Source: Akkermansiaceae bacterium (GTDB lineage Bacteria > Verrucomicrobiota > Verrucomicrobiia > Verrucomicrobiales > Akkermansiaceae). Taken from it: a stretch of 53,049 nucleotides of DNA. The position numbers were made by a program, and so were the translations under genes. The stretch spans positions 1 through 53,049 of the forward strand of contig SUVL01000019.1 of the NCBI GenBank assembly GCA_015062005.1. The letters run 5' to 3'. Below the pieces are notes generated by a model. It did not search any database and was not told the origin of the DNA. It worked only from the letters and a program-made list of their open reading frames with translations. The first letter of the stretch is position 1, and each line of letters opens with the position of its first letter. Below, one piece after another: positions 44,973-52,915 of the stretch.

Positions 44973-45476
44973 GTGAAGAAGTGCCAGATATGCGGCAAAC
45001 GCGCGTCGATGTTCCTGACGCAGATAGTAAACGGGCAAGTTTCTGAGCTTGCCCTCTGCGAAGCCTGTGCCCGAGCCAAGGGGCTGTTCGATCCTCAGTC
45101 TCTCACCTTTGCAGAAAAATTCTTTCCGGAGGAATTCAAGCAGCGCGTCGACCAACTGGTGCGCGAACTGACCGGCGCCGAAAACCCTGCGCCGCAGGCA
45201 CCTGCCATGAGCGACCTGAGCAACTGCCCGGTCTGCGGATTCAGCGTGGAGGACTACCGCCGCACCGGCCACCTCGGCTGCCCGGATTGCTACACCGTCT
45301 TTGCCCGCGAACTCAACCCGGATGCCGGGCAGGAAGCAGAACCGGTTGACGAACCGCCCGCAGTGACCCGAGCCCGGCTCCAGAAGGAAATGCAGCAGGC
45401 CATTGCCCGCGAAGACTATGAACACGCAGCCATTCTGCGCGACCAGATTAACGCCCTGCCCCCCGCCGATGCATGA
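44973..45476 (+). CDS. mcsA: McsA-like zinc-finger UVR protein
   Basis: A 167-residue homologue of McsA, the zinc-binding activator of the McsB arginine kinase and ClpC regulator. It has two treble-clef-like cysteine sets: CQICGKRA with CEACARAKG in the first 35 residues, and CPVCGFSVED with GHLGCPDCYTVF around residues 80-105. A C-terminal UVR motif follows (LQKEMQQAIAREDYEHAAILRDQI). The GTG at 44973 gives the family N-terminus (MKKCQICGKRA); an ATG at 44934 would add an unrelated 13-residue extension. A weak -10-like TACTCT lies six bases before this GTG. The gene overlaps mcsB by an ATGA. No ctsR precedes it, unlike in Bacillus. Confidence 0.88.
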   Translation: MKKCQICGKRASMFLTQIVNGQVSELALCEACARAKGLFDPQSLTFAEKFFPEEFKQRVDQLVRELTGAENPAPQAPAMSDLSNCPVCGFSVEDYRRTGHLGCPDCYTVFARELNPDAGQEAEPVDEPPAVTRARLQKEMQQAIAREDYEHAAILRDQINALPPADA

Positions 45477-46558
45477 AGCTGGAAACCCTCTTGAGCAGTA
45501 CCCGGAACTGGGCTCCTGACCGCAACACGACAGACGGTGTGGTGGTGGGTTCCATCGTGCGCATGGTGCGTAACCTGCCGGGATATCCGTTCCCGGGGTG
45601 GAGCACTGGGGAATCCCGCGCCGCCGTGGCAGAGAAACTGCTGCCCGTGCTGCGGAATATGCAGGGATTCAAAACCGCGTTCTGTGCTGAAATGAACAAG
45701 CTGAGCTACGGCCAGCGCCGTGCCCTGCTTACCCGCAAACAACTCACCCCCTGCATGGCCGCCCGGCAGGACGGTTGCTACATCATCATTCCCCAGCGCC
45801 GTCCTTTCATTCTGATGGTGAATGAAGAAGAACACCTCGTAATCCACAGTTTCCGCAATGGCCTGAACTTCGAAGATTGCATACAAGACATTGAACAGCT
45901 CGAAGACAAACTGCAGGAAGAGCTCACCTTTGCCTACATGCCGCAGCATGGTTTCCTGACCAGCATACCTTCCGAAGCGGGCGATGGTCTGCAGCTATAC
46001 TGCCTGCTGCACCTGCCCGCCCTCACCACGGCCAACATGATGAACCAGGTGACCAAGGCGCTGGAAAAGCTGCATGTGAGCATCTCTCCTTATTTCTCCG
46101 ATGCGCAGGACGACACCGGCCACCTCTTCGTGCTTTTCTCCATCCCCGGTCCGGAGGACAGCATTGACGAAATGATGGACGCCTTCCACGATGTCGTGAA
46201 TCACATCGTGCGGCGAGAGCGGCAAGTACGCCGCAAGCTGCTGGCAGATCCCGGGCTCCACCTGCAGGACGCCATCGCCCGCGCCTACGGTCTGCTGCTC
46301 AACTGCCGCAGGCTCAGCATCAAGGAACTGCGCGATGCCATCTCCCTGCTCCGCCTCGGCACTCTCATGGGGCTCCTGATATGGGAGGAAGAGGAACGCG
46401 AAATCCTCATCGCACTCAACCAATTCGGGCTGAGCCAGGCCTGCGAAGCCGCGCTGGCCGAAGAAATAAGTGACCCGCATCTCTGCCTGCGCCGCGCTGC
46501 AGCCGCCCGCGAGTTCCTGAGCAAGCACCCACACCATTTTTCCGACAACACCATATGA
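45473..46558 (+). CDS. mcsB: McsB-like guanido kinase homologue, active site degenerate
   Basis: A 361-residue homologue of McsB, which phosphorylates protein arginines to mark substrates for ClpCP. Fold and order are recognisable: VRNLPGYPFP (N-domain), VNEEEHLVIH (the NEEDH block, residues 117-121), GFLTSIPSEAGDGLQLYCLLHLPALT (residues 160-184) and RRAAAAREFL at the C-terminus. Against Bacillus subtilis McsB (from memory) key residues are lost. SSR of the first motif is GSI, the catalytic Cys of CPTN is Ile165 (IPSE), the Arg of GLRAS is Gln174, the Arg after NEEDH is Val, and the C-terminal phosphoarginine-pocket RD is LC. It is probably a pseudokinase with a retained structural role. It overlaps mcsA and clpC by 4 bases each. 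Confidence 0.85.
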   Translation: MKLETLLSSTRNWAPDRNTTDGVVVGSIVRMVRNLPGYPFPGWSTGESRAAVAEKLLPVLRNMQGFKTAFCAEMNKLSYGQRRALLTRKQLTPCMAARQDGCYIIIPQRRPFILMVNEEEHLVIHSFRNGLNFEDCIQDIEQLEDKLQEELTFAYMPQHGFLTSIPSEAGDGLQLYCLLHLPALTTANMMNQVTKALEKLHVSISPYFSDAQDDTGHLFVLFSIPGPEDSIDEMMDAFHDVVNHIVRRERQVRRKLLADPGLHLQDAIARAYGLLLNCRRLSIKELRDAISLLRLGTLMGLLIWEEEEREILIALNQFGLSQACEAALAEEISDPHLCLRRAAAAREFLSKHPHHFSDNTI

Positions 46559-49146
46559 ACAGTAACTTCACCCCACGGGCACAACAGGTGCTCAACATCG
46601 CCCGCCGCGAGGCGGATCGCTTCCACCATAACTACATCGGTGCCGAGCATGTGCTGCTCGGTCTTCTCAAATTAGGACAAGGCGTGGCCATCAGCGTGAT
46701 GGAAAATGCCGGGGTCGACATCGCCGACTTGACCTTCAAGATTGAGCAGTCCATCGTGCCCGGCTCCGCCTCTTCCGAAGGCTCGCTTCCATACACCCCG
46801 CGCGTCCGCAAGATGCTGGTGCAGGCTGGCGAGGAAGCCCGCAAGCTGCGCCACACCTATGTGGGCACCGAGCACCTCCTGCTGGCCATGCTCAAGGATG
46901 AGGACGGCCTGGCCTGGCACAGTCTGGTGGCCAGCGGCCTGAGCTATGAGGCCGTGCGCCGCGGCGTGATGGAGGAAATTAACCCCGGCTTCGGCGTGGA
47001 CAACCCGCCGGACAACAGCGGCGACATGCACGATGGCCCGCCCCACCGCCCGAACCGCGATGAGGAAGAGGAAGACAGCAATGCCTTCCTCCACCAGCAC
47101 CACTCTGCCCGCAACAATTCCGCGTCCTACAACGACAACTCCAACACCCCTGCCCTGAGCGCCTTTGGCCGCGACCTCACCGCCAAGGCCGCCGCCGGCG
47201 AGATGGACCCCGTCATCGGCCGCCAGGCTGAGCTGGAGCGCGTCATTCAGATTCTCTGCCGCCGCACCAAGAACAACCCCGTGCTGCTGGGCGAAGCCGG
47301 TGTCGGCAAGACCGCCATCGTGGAAGGACTGGCGCAGCAGATTGCCCGCGGCGATGTGCCAGAATTCCTGCTGGGCAAGCGCATCATTTCGCTGGATATG
47401 GCCCTCATGGTGGCCGGCACCAAGTACCGCGGCCAGTTCGAGGAGCGCCTCAAGGCCGTGATGGACGAAATCCGCAAGGAGAAGAACATCATCCTCTTCA
47501 TCGATGAGATTCACACCCTCATCGGCGCCGGTTCGGCAGAAGGCACCATGGATGCCTCCAACATCATCAAACCCGCCCTTTCCCGCGGCGAGATGCAGGC
47601 CATCGGCGCCACCACGCTGAATGAATACCGCAAGCACATCGAGAAGGATGCCGCCTTTGAACGCCGTTTCCAGCAGGTGCAGGTGGGCGAACCCTCAGTG
47701 GAGGATACCGTTCTCATCCTGCAAGGCATTGCCCCGCAGTATGAAAAGCACCACCATGTGCATTACACGCCCAAGGCGCTGGCCAGTGCCGCCTACCTCT
47801 CCAAACGCTACCTGACAGGGCGTTTCCTGCCGGATAAGGCAATCGACCTCATCGACGAAGCGGGCTCCCGCCTGCGCGTCACCCGCATGACCCGCCCGGC
47901 CGACATCAAGCAGAAGGAGGAAGACCTGCGCGCCCTGGAGGCCGAGAAGAAGGAAGCCATCGACACCCAGAACTTCGAGCAGGCCGCCCGGCTGCGCGAC
48001 CGTATCCAGAACCTGCAGGAAGACATCGGCAGCTATGTGAACAACTGGAAGAGCGAGGTGGATAAGACCTACATGGAAGTCACGGAGGACGATATTATGA
48101 CCGTGGTTTCCAAGTGGACCGGCATTCCCCTGGCCCGCATGGAAGAGAAGGAGACCGAAAAGCTTCTGCGCATGGAGGAAGAGCTGAAGAGCAAGGTCAT
48201 CGGCCAGGATATCGCATGCTCCGCCATTTCCCGCGCCCTGCGCCGCAGCCGAGCAGATATCAAGGATCCGCGCCGCCCCATCGGCTCCTTCCTGTTCATG
48301 GGGCCCACCGGCGTGGGCAAGACCTACCTGGCCCGCAACCTGGCCGAAATCATGTTCGGCACCGCTGAGGCACTCATCCAGGTGGACATGAGTGAATACA
48401 TGGAGAAATTCAGCACCAGCCGACTCATCGGCTCGCCTCCCGGCTATGTGGGGCACGATGAGGGCGGACAGCTTACCGAGCAGGTGCGCCGCCGTCCCTA
48501 CGCCGTCATTCTGTTCGATGAGGTGGAGAAAGCCCACCCGGACGTGATGAACCTGCTGCTGCAGGTGCTGGAGGAAGGCTGCATGACCGACTCCCTGGGT
48601 CGCAAGGTGAACTTCAGCAACACCATCATCATCCTCACCTCCAACGTGGGTGCCAGCCTGGCCAGCCAGCAGAGCACCATGGGCTTCAGCGCCATGGCCA
48701 GCGAGGAGGATGACTACGACAGCATGAAGGAAAAGATTACGGAAGCCGCCAAGAAGCACTTCCGCCCGGAATTCATCAACCGCTTCGATGAGCTCATCGT
48801 CTTCCGCATGCTCAACCGCCCCGACCTGGAGAAGATTGTGGAACTGGAAGCTCAGAAACTCATCCGCCGCCTGGCCGACAAGCAGATTTCCCTCACCCTC
48901 TCGCCGGAGGTCATCAGCATGCTGGTGGACAAGGGCTACGACCCGCAGTATGGAGCCCGTCCCATGCGCCGCGCCATCGAGCGCCTGCTCGAAGACCCCA
49001 TAGCGGAAGCCATTCTCCGCGGCGAATTGGTCGAAGGATGCATGAGCCGCGCCATCCGTCCCGAAGGGACCTCCGATATCGCCTTCCAGGAGGATAAGCC
49101 CAAGCCCGCCCCAAAGAAGCGGGCTCCACGCAAGAAGAAAAGCTGA
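46555..49146 (+). CDS. clpC: ATP-dependent Clp protease ATP-binding subunit ClpC
   Basis: ClpC is a class I AAA+ unfoldase that feeds substrates to ClpP. The 863-residue product has two N-domain repeats, each with the Y-[IV]-G-x-EH element ([13 protein letters not shown] and [13 protein letters not shown]). These acidic sites bind phosphoarginine in Bacillus and are intact here. The first AAA domain has [12 protein letters not shown] (~residue 245) and [13 protein letters not shown]. The coiled-coil M-domain includes a UVR motif ([20 protein letters not shown], ~465). The second AAA domain has [16 protein letters not shown] (~583) and [11 protein letters not shown]. The tail is Lys/Pro-rich ([14 protein letters not shown]). 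A strong terminator follows. It is translationally coupled to mcsB. clpP is not in the window. Confidence 0.96.
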   Translation: MNSNFTPRAQQVLNIARREADRFHHNYIGAEHVLLGLLKLGQGVAISVMENAGVDIADLTFKIEQSIVPGSASSEGSLPYTPRVRKMLVQAGEEARKLRHTYVGTEHLLLAMLKDEDGLAWHSLVASGLSYEAVRRGVMEEINPGFGVDNPPDNSGDMHDGPPHRPNRDEEEEDSNAFLHQHHSARNNSASYNDNSNTPALSAFGRDLTAKAAAGEMDPVIGRQAELERVIQILCRRTKNNPVLLGEAGVGKTAIVEGLAQQIARGDVPEFLLGKRIISLDMALMVAGTKYRGQFEERLKAVMDEIRKEKNIILFIDEIHTLIGAGSAEGTMDASNIIKPALSRGEMQAIGATTLNEYRKHIEKDAAFERRFQQVQVGEPSVEDTVLILQGIAPQYEKHHHVHYTPKALASAAYLSKRYLTGRFLPDKAIDLIDEAGSRLRVTRMTRPADIKQKEEDLRALEAEKKEAIDTQNFEQAARLRDRIQNLQEDIGSYVNNWKSEVDKTYMEVTEDDIMTVVSKWTGIPLARMEEKETEKLLRMEEELKSKVIGQDIACSAISRALRRSRADIKDPRRPIGSFLFMGPTGVGKTYLARNLAEIMFGTAEALIQVDMSEYMEKFSTSRLIGSPPGYVGHDEGGQLTEQVRRRPYAVILFDEVEKAHPDVMNLLLQVLEEGCMTDSLGRKVNFSNTIIILTSNVGASLASQQSTMGFSAMASEEDDYDSMKEKITEAAKKHFRPEFINRFDELIVFRMLNRPDLEKIVELEAQKLIRRLADKQISLTLSPEVISMLVDKGYDPQYGARPMRRAIERLLEDPIAEAILRGELVEGCMSRAIRPEGTSDIAFQEDKPKPAPKKRAPRKKKS

Positions 49147-49152
49147 ATGAGT

Positions 49153-49179
49153 GAAGCGGTGCTGATACGGCACCGCTTC
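49153..49179 (+). terminator. clpC intrinsic terminator
   Basis: GAAGCGGTGC pairs perfectly with GCACCGCTTC (10 bp) around TGATACG, followed by TTTCATTC. It begins 7 bases past the clpC stop and ends the mcsA-mcsB-clpC unit. Confidence 0.88.
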
Positions 49180-49195
49180 TTTCATTCAATGCAAT

Positions 49196-49219
49196 CTCCC
49201 CCAAGGGCCTCGGGGGGAG
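49196..49219 (-). terminator. possible terminator of the thioredoxin-like gene
   Basis: CTCCCCC pairs with GGGGGAG around a 10-base centre just past the stop at 49226. There is no T-run, so termination would be weak. Confidence 0.35.
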
Positions 49220-49225
49220 CTAATC

Positions 49226-49834
49226 TTATTTGGCGTACTGTTTCCAGTTGGCAAGCACCTCCTTGACCTGACCAGCGCCAACGGCATTTGCCAGCATTTC
49301 ACCGTCCTTCGTCACCACAGTGACAGCAGGGAAACCAGGCATACCGCAGGCCGGAAGCCCCTGGAAGTTGGTGGCTTTCAAATCCTCGAACATGATGCCG
49401 GGAGCCTTCAACTTATAGGATTTCAGGTACTTGACGGCCTCTTTTTCCGACTTATCACCGCCGATGAGGATAAGCTCTGCCTTGCGGCTGGATTTCATCT
49501 TCTTGTACTGCTCCACCGCCACGGGCATACACTCACGGCAGAAACCACACCAGCTGGCAGAATACAGGTAAATGTATATCTCAGCCCTGGGGTTCACCTT
49601 GGCATTGTGAACCTTGAATTTCTCCAACGCCGCCAGCACCGCCGGCTTGGATGCCGCCGCTTCGGGTCTGGATGCCTTAATCTTTTTCTTTTTTCCCTTC
49701 TTCTTGCGCGGCGCATCCTCATCGGACTCCACCTGCTCTCCGGCTACGTCGTCATCCGCTTGAGCAGGAAGACCCATCAGACAAAAACCGGAAAGCAACA
49801 GCCAGAACGTATAAAAAAGGGCACGTAACTTCAT
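49226..49834 (-). CDS. secreted thioredoxin-like protein
   Basis: A 202-residue exported protein: signal peptide MKLRALFYTFWLLLSGFCLMGLPAQA (cleavage ~26), an acidic stretch, then a lysine cluster (RKKKGKKKKIKASR, residues ~43-56), and a thioredoxin fold with the redox site SASWCGFCRECMPVAV (CGFC) and GMPGFPAVTVV carrying the cis-proline. Such proteins reduce or isomerise disulfides in the envelope and could receive electrons from the DsbD-type reductase at 36152; that link is inference. The start at 49834 is exactly six bases past a good -10 box, predicting a leaderless mRNA. The lysine cluster recalls the polylysine tail on the fucosidase. It stands alone, between clpC and a repeat-rich gap. 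Confidence 0.88.
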   Translation of the reverse strand: MKLRALFYTFWLLLSGFCLMGLPAQADDDVAGEQVESDEDAPRKKKGKKKKIKASRPEAAASKPAVLAALEKFKVHNAKVNPRAEIYIYLYSASWCGFCRECMPVAVEQYKKMKSSRKAELILIGGDKSEKEAVKYLKSYKLKAPGIMFEDLKATNFQGLPACGMPGFPAVTVVTKDGEMLANAVGAGQVKEVLANWKQYAK

Positions 49835-49840
49835 GCGCTC

Positions 49841-49869
49841 ATGCTAACAAAGGCGCTCCGGCATGTCAA
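49841..49869 (-). promoter_or_regulatory. promoter of thioredoxin-like gene
   Basis: A perfect TTGACA and TAGCAT are separated by 17 bases on the minus strand; six bases then lead to the ATG at 49834. The predicted +1 is the start codon itself. Confidence 0.65.
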
Positions 49870-49889
49870 TGTAAATATTCCTGCCTTTA

Positions 49890-50104
49890 TGCACACGTGT
49901 TCCAAAGATTAAGGGAAAATAGCCCTGAACGATATAAGAGTAAAGTGTTCAGTGAGAAAATTCGTAGCAGGATATCTCCCGCCTCGCCATCGGCAGTAAG
50001 CATGCATTGGTGATTCCGTCGGCGTCCTGTCTCGGCGTAGTTCCGCAGGAACGAAGACGGAAAGCCGCTAACTTTCAATTCATCAATTGCCAATTGGGTG
50101 CTTC
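49890..50104 (-). repeat. dispersed repeat R1, copy 1
   Basis: This segment is the reverse complement of a degenerate copy at about 52535-52706. Shared blocks, read on the minus strand, are AATTGAAAGTTAGCGGCTT, CTGCCGATGGCGAGGCG, CTACGAATTTTC and TAATCTTTGG. Copy 1 carries an extra GTTCCTGCGGAAC palindrome in place of part of copy 2. No coding sequence is supported here. Confidence 0.75.
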
Positions 50105-50128
50105 TAAAAACTTGCCAAATTAGAAGTT

Positions 50129-50149
50129 GGCGAGCCAAAGGCGAGCGGA
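50129..50149 (+). repeat. fragment of repeat R2
   Basis: GGCGAGCC-AAGGCGAGCGGA matches 38503-38523 with one mismatch in 21 bases. The preceding CTTCTAAAAACT also recurs at about 52927, suggesting a decayed third R2 copy. Confidence 0.55.
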
Positions 50150-50156
50150 ATTTTAA

Positions 50157-50405
50157 GCCCGTGAAACGGGCGCAAGATGGTAGGCAGGGGTAAGCCCGCG
50201 AAGCGGGCGCAGCCCCTGTATCATGCCAAAAACAAACAGGAGCCCGCGAAGCGGGTGAAAGAGCAGAGGCAATGAGTTACAGCAACCGCTCTTTCACCCA
50301 CTTCGTGGGCTCTGAATGTATTTTTATATTCTGCCAGGGGCTGCGCCCGCTTTGCGGGCTTACCCCTGGCTAAGGTCTTTCACCCGCTCCGCGGGCTCAA
50401 AGAGC
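50157..50405. repeat. cluster of palindromic elements between trx and glgB
   Basis: Six hairpins built on GCCCGC-GAA-GCGGGC or variants occur at 50157-50171, 50194-50208, 50242-50256, 50296-50310, 50345-50359 and 50383-50395. Two larger units are arranged as mirror copies. One is CAGGGG-TAA-hairpin-GCA-CCCCTG (50185-50219 and, inverted, 50337-50372). The other ends in GCGGGTGAAAGAGC (50241-50265 and, inverted, 50288-50312, 2 mismatches in 25). The 582-base gap 49835-50416 otherwise contains no gene. Confidence 0.85.
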
Positions 50406-50416
50406 GGCCATAACAA

Positions 50417-52438
50417 TCAGAACGGTCTGCCGCCGCGGAAAGCGGGGGCCAGCACCATGACGGTGCGTGGCAGCAGGTAGAGGGAGAGCTGCTGGGCCTT
50501 GTCCGTAAAATGATGCACGCTGTGGTCCTGGCGGGCAAAGCCGCCGAAGCGGGCTTCATCCGAATCCAGCACCACTTTCCATTCCCCGCCCATGGGGGCA
50601 GGCAGCTTGTAATCCGGTATGGCACGGGTGCCGCTCCAGTTGAACACGAAGAGGAGGCCGCTGCGCTCGAAAGCCATCACCTGGTTCTCCTCATCCATAT
50701 TCAGCGGGCGGGCCGGGGGGGCGGCCAGCAAATCGCGGCGCCTGGCCAGCTCCACCATGGCGCGGTCAAACTCATTCAGGAAACGGTAGCGCAGCAGCTT
50801 GTTATCCACCAGGCTCCACTGGCGGCGGCAGTACTGGTAGGAATTGCCGTTACCCTCGCGGGGGAAGTCAATCCACTCCGGGTGGCCGAATTCATTGCCC
50901 ATGAAATTGAGCCAGCCCTCGCCACCGGCGGCCAGGGTGGCCAGGCGAATCATCTTGTGCAGCGCCATGCCGCGGTCGATGATGAGACTGGGAGTATCGC
51001 AGCTCATGTGGGTGTACATCTCGGCGTCCATCAGGCGGAAAGCAATCGTCTTATCGCCCACCAGGGCCTGGTCGTGGCTTTCGGCATAGGCGATATTGGC
51101 TTCGCCATAACGGCGGTTGATGAGGGTATACCAGATATCGCCCACACTCCATTCCTCGTCCTTCTTCTCCTTGAGCAGCTTGATCCAGTAATCCGGCAGC
51201 CCCATGGCCAGGCGGTGGGTGAAGCCGAAACCGCCCTCGTCCACCGGGCGGCAAAGCCCCGGCATGCCGCTCATATCCTCCGCAATGGCAAAGGCACCGG
51301 GACGCACCTGCTGCACGAGCGTGGCCGCCAGCTGCAGGTAGGTCACCGCGCTCAGGTTCACCTGCGTATTGAAATAGCAGCCCAGGTCAGTGAAAGGCTC
51401 GTGACCGTGGTGCAGATAGAGCATGCTGGTCACACCATCGAAACGGAAGCCATCGAAACGGAACTCCTCCAGCCACCAGCGCAGGTTGCTGAGCAGGAAT
51501 TGCAGCACCTCCTCCTTGCCGTAGTCGAATAGGCAGCTGTCCCAGTCCGGGTGCATGCTGTCGCGCTCGCCGGCGCAGAAATACTGTCCACCGGAACCGT
51601 CAAAATTGTTCAGTCCTTCGGCCATATTCTTGACCGCGTGCGAATGCACCACATCCAGCAGCACGGCAATTCCAAGACCATGAGCTGTATCGATGAGGTA
51701 CTTCAAATCCTCCGGCGTGCCGAAGCGGTTGCAGGGCGCAAAGAAGGAGGAAACATGGTAGCCGAAAGAGCCGTAGTACGGGTGCTCCTGAATGGCCATA
51801 ATCTGCACCACGTTGTACCCCAGTTTTGCCACGCGGGGCAGCACCTCATCCGCAAACTCGCGGTAGCTGTGGATGCGCCCTTCCTCGCCTGCCATGCCTA
51901 CGTGCGTCTCATAGATGAAAGGCGTCTTGACATTCGCCGGATTCCAGCGGGTATTCTTCCATTTGTACGGTTCGGCGGGTTCCCAGATGATGCCGCTGTA
52001 ATCAAAGGTGGCGGCATCCTGCTCAGTGTAGCGAATCCAGGCAGGCATGCGGTCGTGGTGCGCATCATCCGCGCCCACCACGTGAACCTTCACGTGCTGG
52101 CCATGCTTCAGTGCATCCGCCGGCAGGCGCAACTCCCACACGCCATTTGCATCACGACTCATGGGGCTTGCCTCGCGGTTCCAGAAGTTGAAATCGCCAA
52201 TCAGGTACAGTGCGCGGGCACCGGGAGCCCACTCCCGGTATACCCACTCACCCGTTGCGGCATCACGGTTGAACCCCATGCGGGTATAGGCATGGGCAAA
52301 ATCCATCAGCGAACCATGGCGGCGGCAGATGCGCTCCAACTGAGCATCATACAGCCTCATACGCCCTTTGATTTCGCGTTCAAAGGGAGCCAGCCAGCCA
52401 TCAGCCAGCACTAATCCGGGTATCGGGGAGCGGCGCAT
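50417..52438 (-). CDS. glgB: 1,4-alpha-glucan branching enzyme, eukaryote-like GH13_8 type
   Basis: A 673-residue glycogen branching enzyme that makes alpha-1,6 branches in glycogen. It has an N-terminal CBM48 domain (YREWAPGARALYLIGDFNFWNR) and a GH13 barrel: VQIMAIQEHPYYGSFGYHVSSFFAP, VLLDVVHSHAVKN, FRFDGFRFDGVTSMLY (nucleophile Asp, ~334), AIAEDMSGMP (acid Glu, ~385) and AESHDQALVGDKTIAF (Asp, ~455). A C-terminal beta domain follows. The wording VTSMLYLHHG and ESHDQALVGDKT resembles the eukaryotic GBE1 branch (GH13_8) rather than the E. coli GlgB type. No other glycogen gene is nearby. The promoter ends six bases before the ATG, and the gene is flanked by inverted copies of repeat R1. Confidence 0.94.
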   Translation of the reverse strand: MRRSPIPGLVLADGWLAPFEREIKGRMRLYDAQLERICRRHGSLMDFAHAYTRMGFNRDAATGEWVYREWAPGARALYLIGDFNFWNREASPMSRDANGVWELRLPADALKHGQHVKVHVVGADDAHHDRMPAWIRYTEQDAATFDYSGIIWEPAEPYKWKNTRWNPANVKTPFIYETHVGMAGEEGRIHSYREFADEVLPRVAKLGYNVVQIMAIQEHPYYGSFGYHVSSFFAPCNRFGTPEDLKYLIDTAHGLGIAVLLDVVHSHAVKNMAEGLNNFDGSGGQYFCAGERDSMHPDWDSCLFDYGKEEVLQFLLSNLRWWLEEFRFDGFRFDGVTSMLYLHHGHEPFTDLGCYFNTQVNLSAVTYLQLAATLVQQVRPGAFAIAEDMSGMPGLCRPVDEGGFGFTHRLAMGLPDYWIKLLKEKKDEEWSVGDIWYTLINRRYGEANIAYAESHDQALVGDKTIAFRLMDAEMYTHMSCDTPSLIIDRGMALHKMIRLATLAAGGEGWLNFMGNEFGHPEWIDFPREGNGNSYQYCRRQWSLVDNKLLRYRFLNEFDRAMVELARRRDLLAAPPARPLNMDEENQVMAFERSGLLFVFNWSGTRAIPDYKLPAPMGGEWKVVLDSDEARFGGFARQDHSVHHFTDKAQQLSLYLLPRTVMVLAPAFRGGRPF

Positions 52439-52444
52439 GACTCT

Positions 52445-52473
52445 ATACTACACCACCATACCAGAAATTGCAA
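52445..52473 (-). promoter_or_regulatory. glgB promoter
   Basis: TTGCAA and TAGTAT are separated by 17 bases on the minus strand; six bases (AGAGTC) lead to the ATG at 52438. The predicted transcript is leaderless. Confidence 0.6.
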
Positions 52474-52499
52474 ACTTGATTTTAGGAAAAGCCCCTCCC

Positions 52500-52712
52500 A
52501 CGCGTGCCCCAAAGATTTGGGACACGAGGATTTACGATTGACAATTTACGATTGACAAATTGAGAGTTAGCGGCTTACGCCGATAGAGACACAAATGAAA
52601 GCTTGCTGCCGATGGTGAGGCGTCTGATACCCCACTACGAATTTTCACACAGAATACTATGCCTTGATGTTGTTTAGGACTATTTTTCCATAATCTTTGG
52701 GACACATATGAG
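52500..52712 (+). repeat. dispersed repeat R1, copy 2
   Basis: A non-coding segment related in inverted orientation to 49890-50104. It is bracketed by CCCAAAGATT near its left end and AATCTTTGGG near its right end (about 185 bases apart), like short terminal inverted repeats. A tandem ATTTACGATTGACA duplication lies near 52530-52557. Confidence 0.7.
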
Positions 52713-52728
52713 CCCCTCCTCTGCTCAA

Positions 52729-52915
52729 TAAATGGGAATCTGTCGGGATGTACAAAGGACAAATTACAAAGGACAATTTAGGAGTTCCGCTTCCGTCTCC
52801 GGCTATCGCCTACGCCGTGACAGGCGCTGTTAGCTCGCCATTTTAAACGGCAGCGGCAACTAGTCTCGGCGTAGCCCGCAGGGCGAAGACGGAAGCCGCA
52901 GGGAACTTTCAAATT
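52729..52915 (-). repeat. dispersed repeat R2, copy 2
   Basis: The reverse complement of 38461-38580. The first 63 bases (52729-52791) are identical, and the last 21 (about 52895-52915) match as well. The middle is expanded by a palindrome-rich insertion that includes GGCGTAGCCCGCAGGGCGAA. No gene is present. Confidence 0.85.

Noticed and set aside
42986..45046. 686-residue open frame on the plus strand
   Set aside because: It is antisense to mutL and into the divergent promoter region. Arg/His/Gln-rich translation without any domain; mutL is unambiguous.
49887..50138. 83-residue minus-strand ORF
   Set aside because: It lies entirely within repeat R1, lacks a promoter or family similarity, and its frame is not kept in the second R1 copy.
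50157..50405. Possible CRISPR array
   Set aside because: Repeats are perfect or near palindromes of variable spacing and mixed orientation, without constant spacers, and no cas genes are nearby.
52532..52762. 76-residue minus-strand ORF after glgB
   Set aside because: It spans R1 and part of R2 and looks fortuitous.
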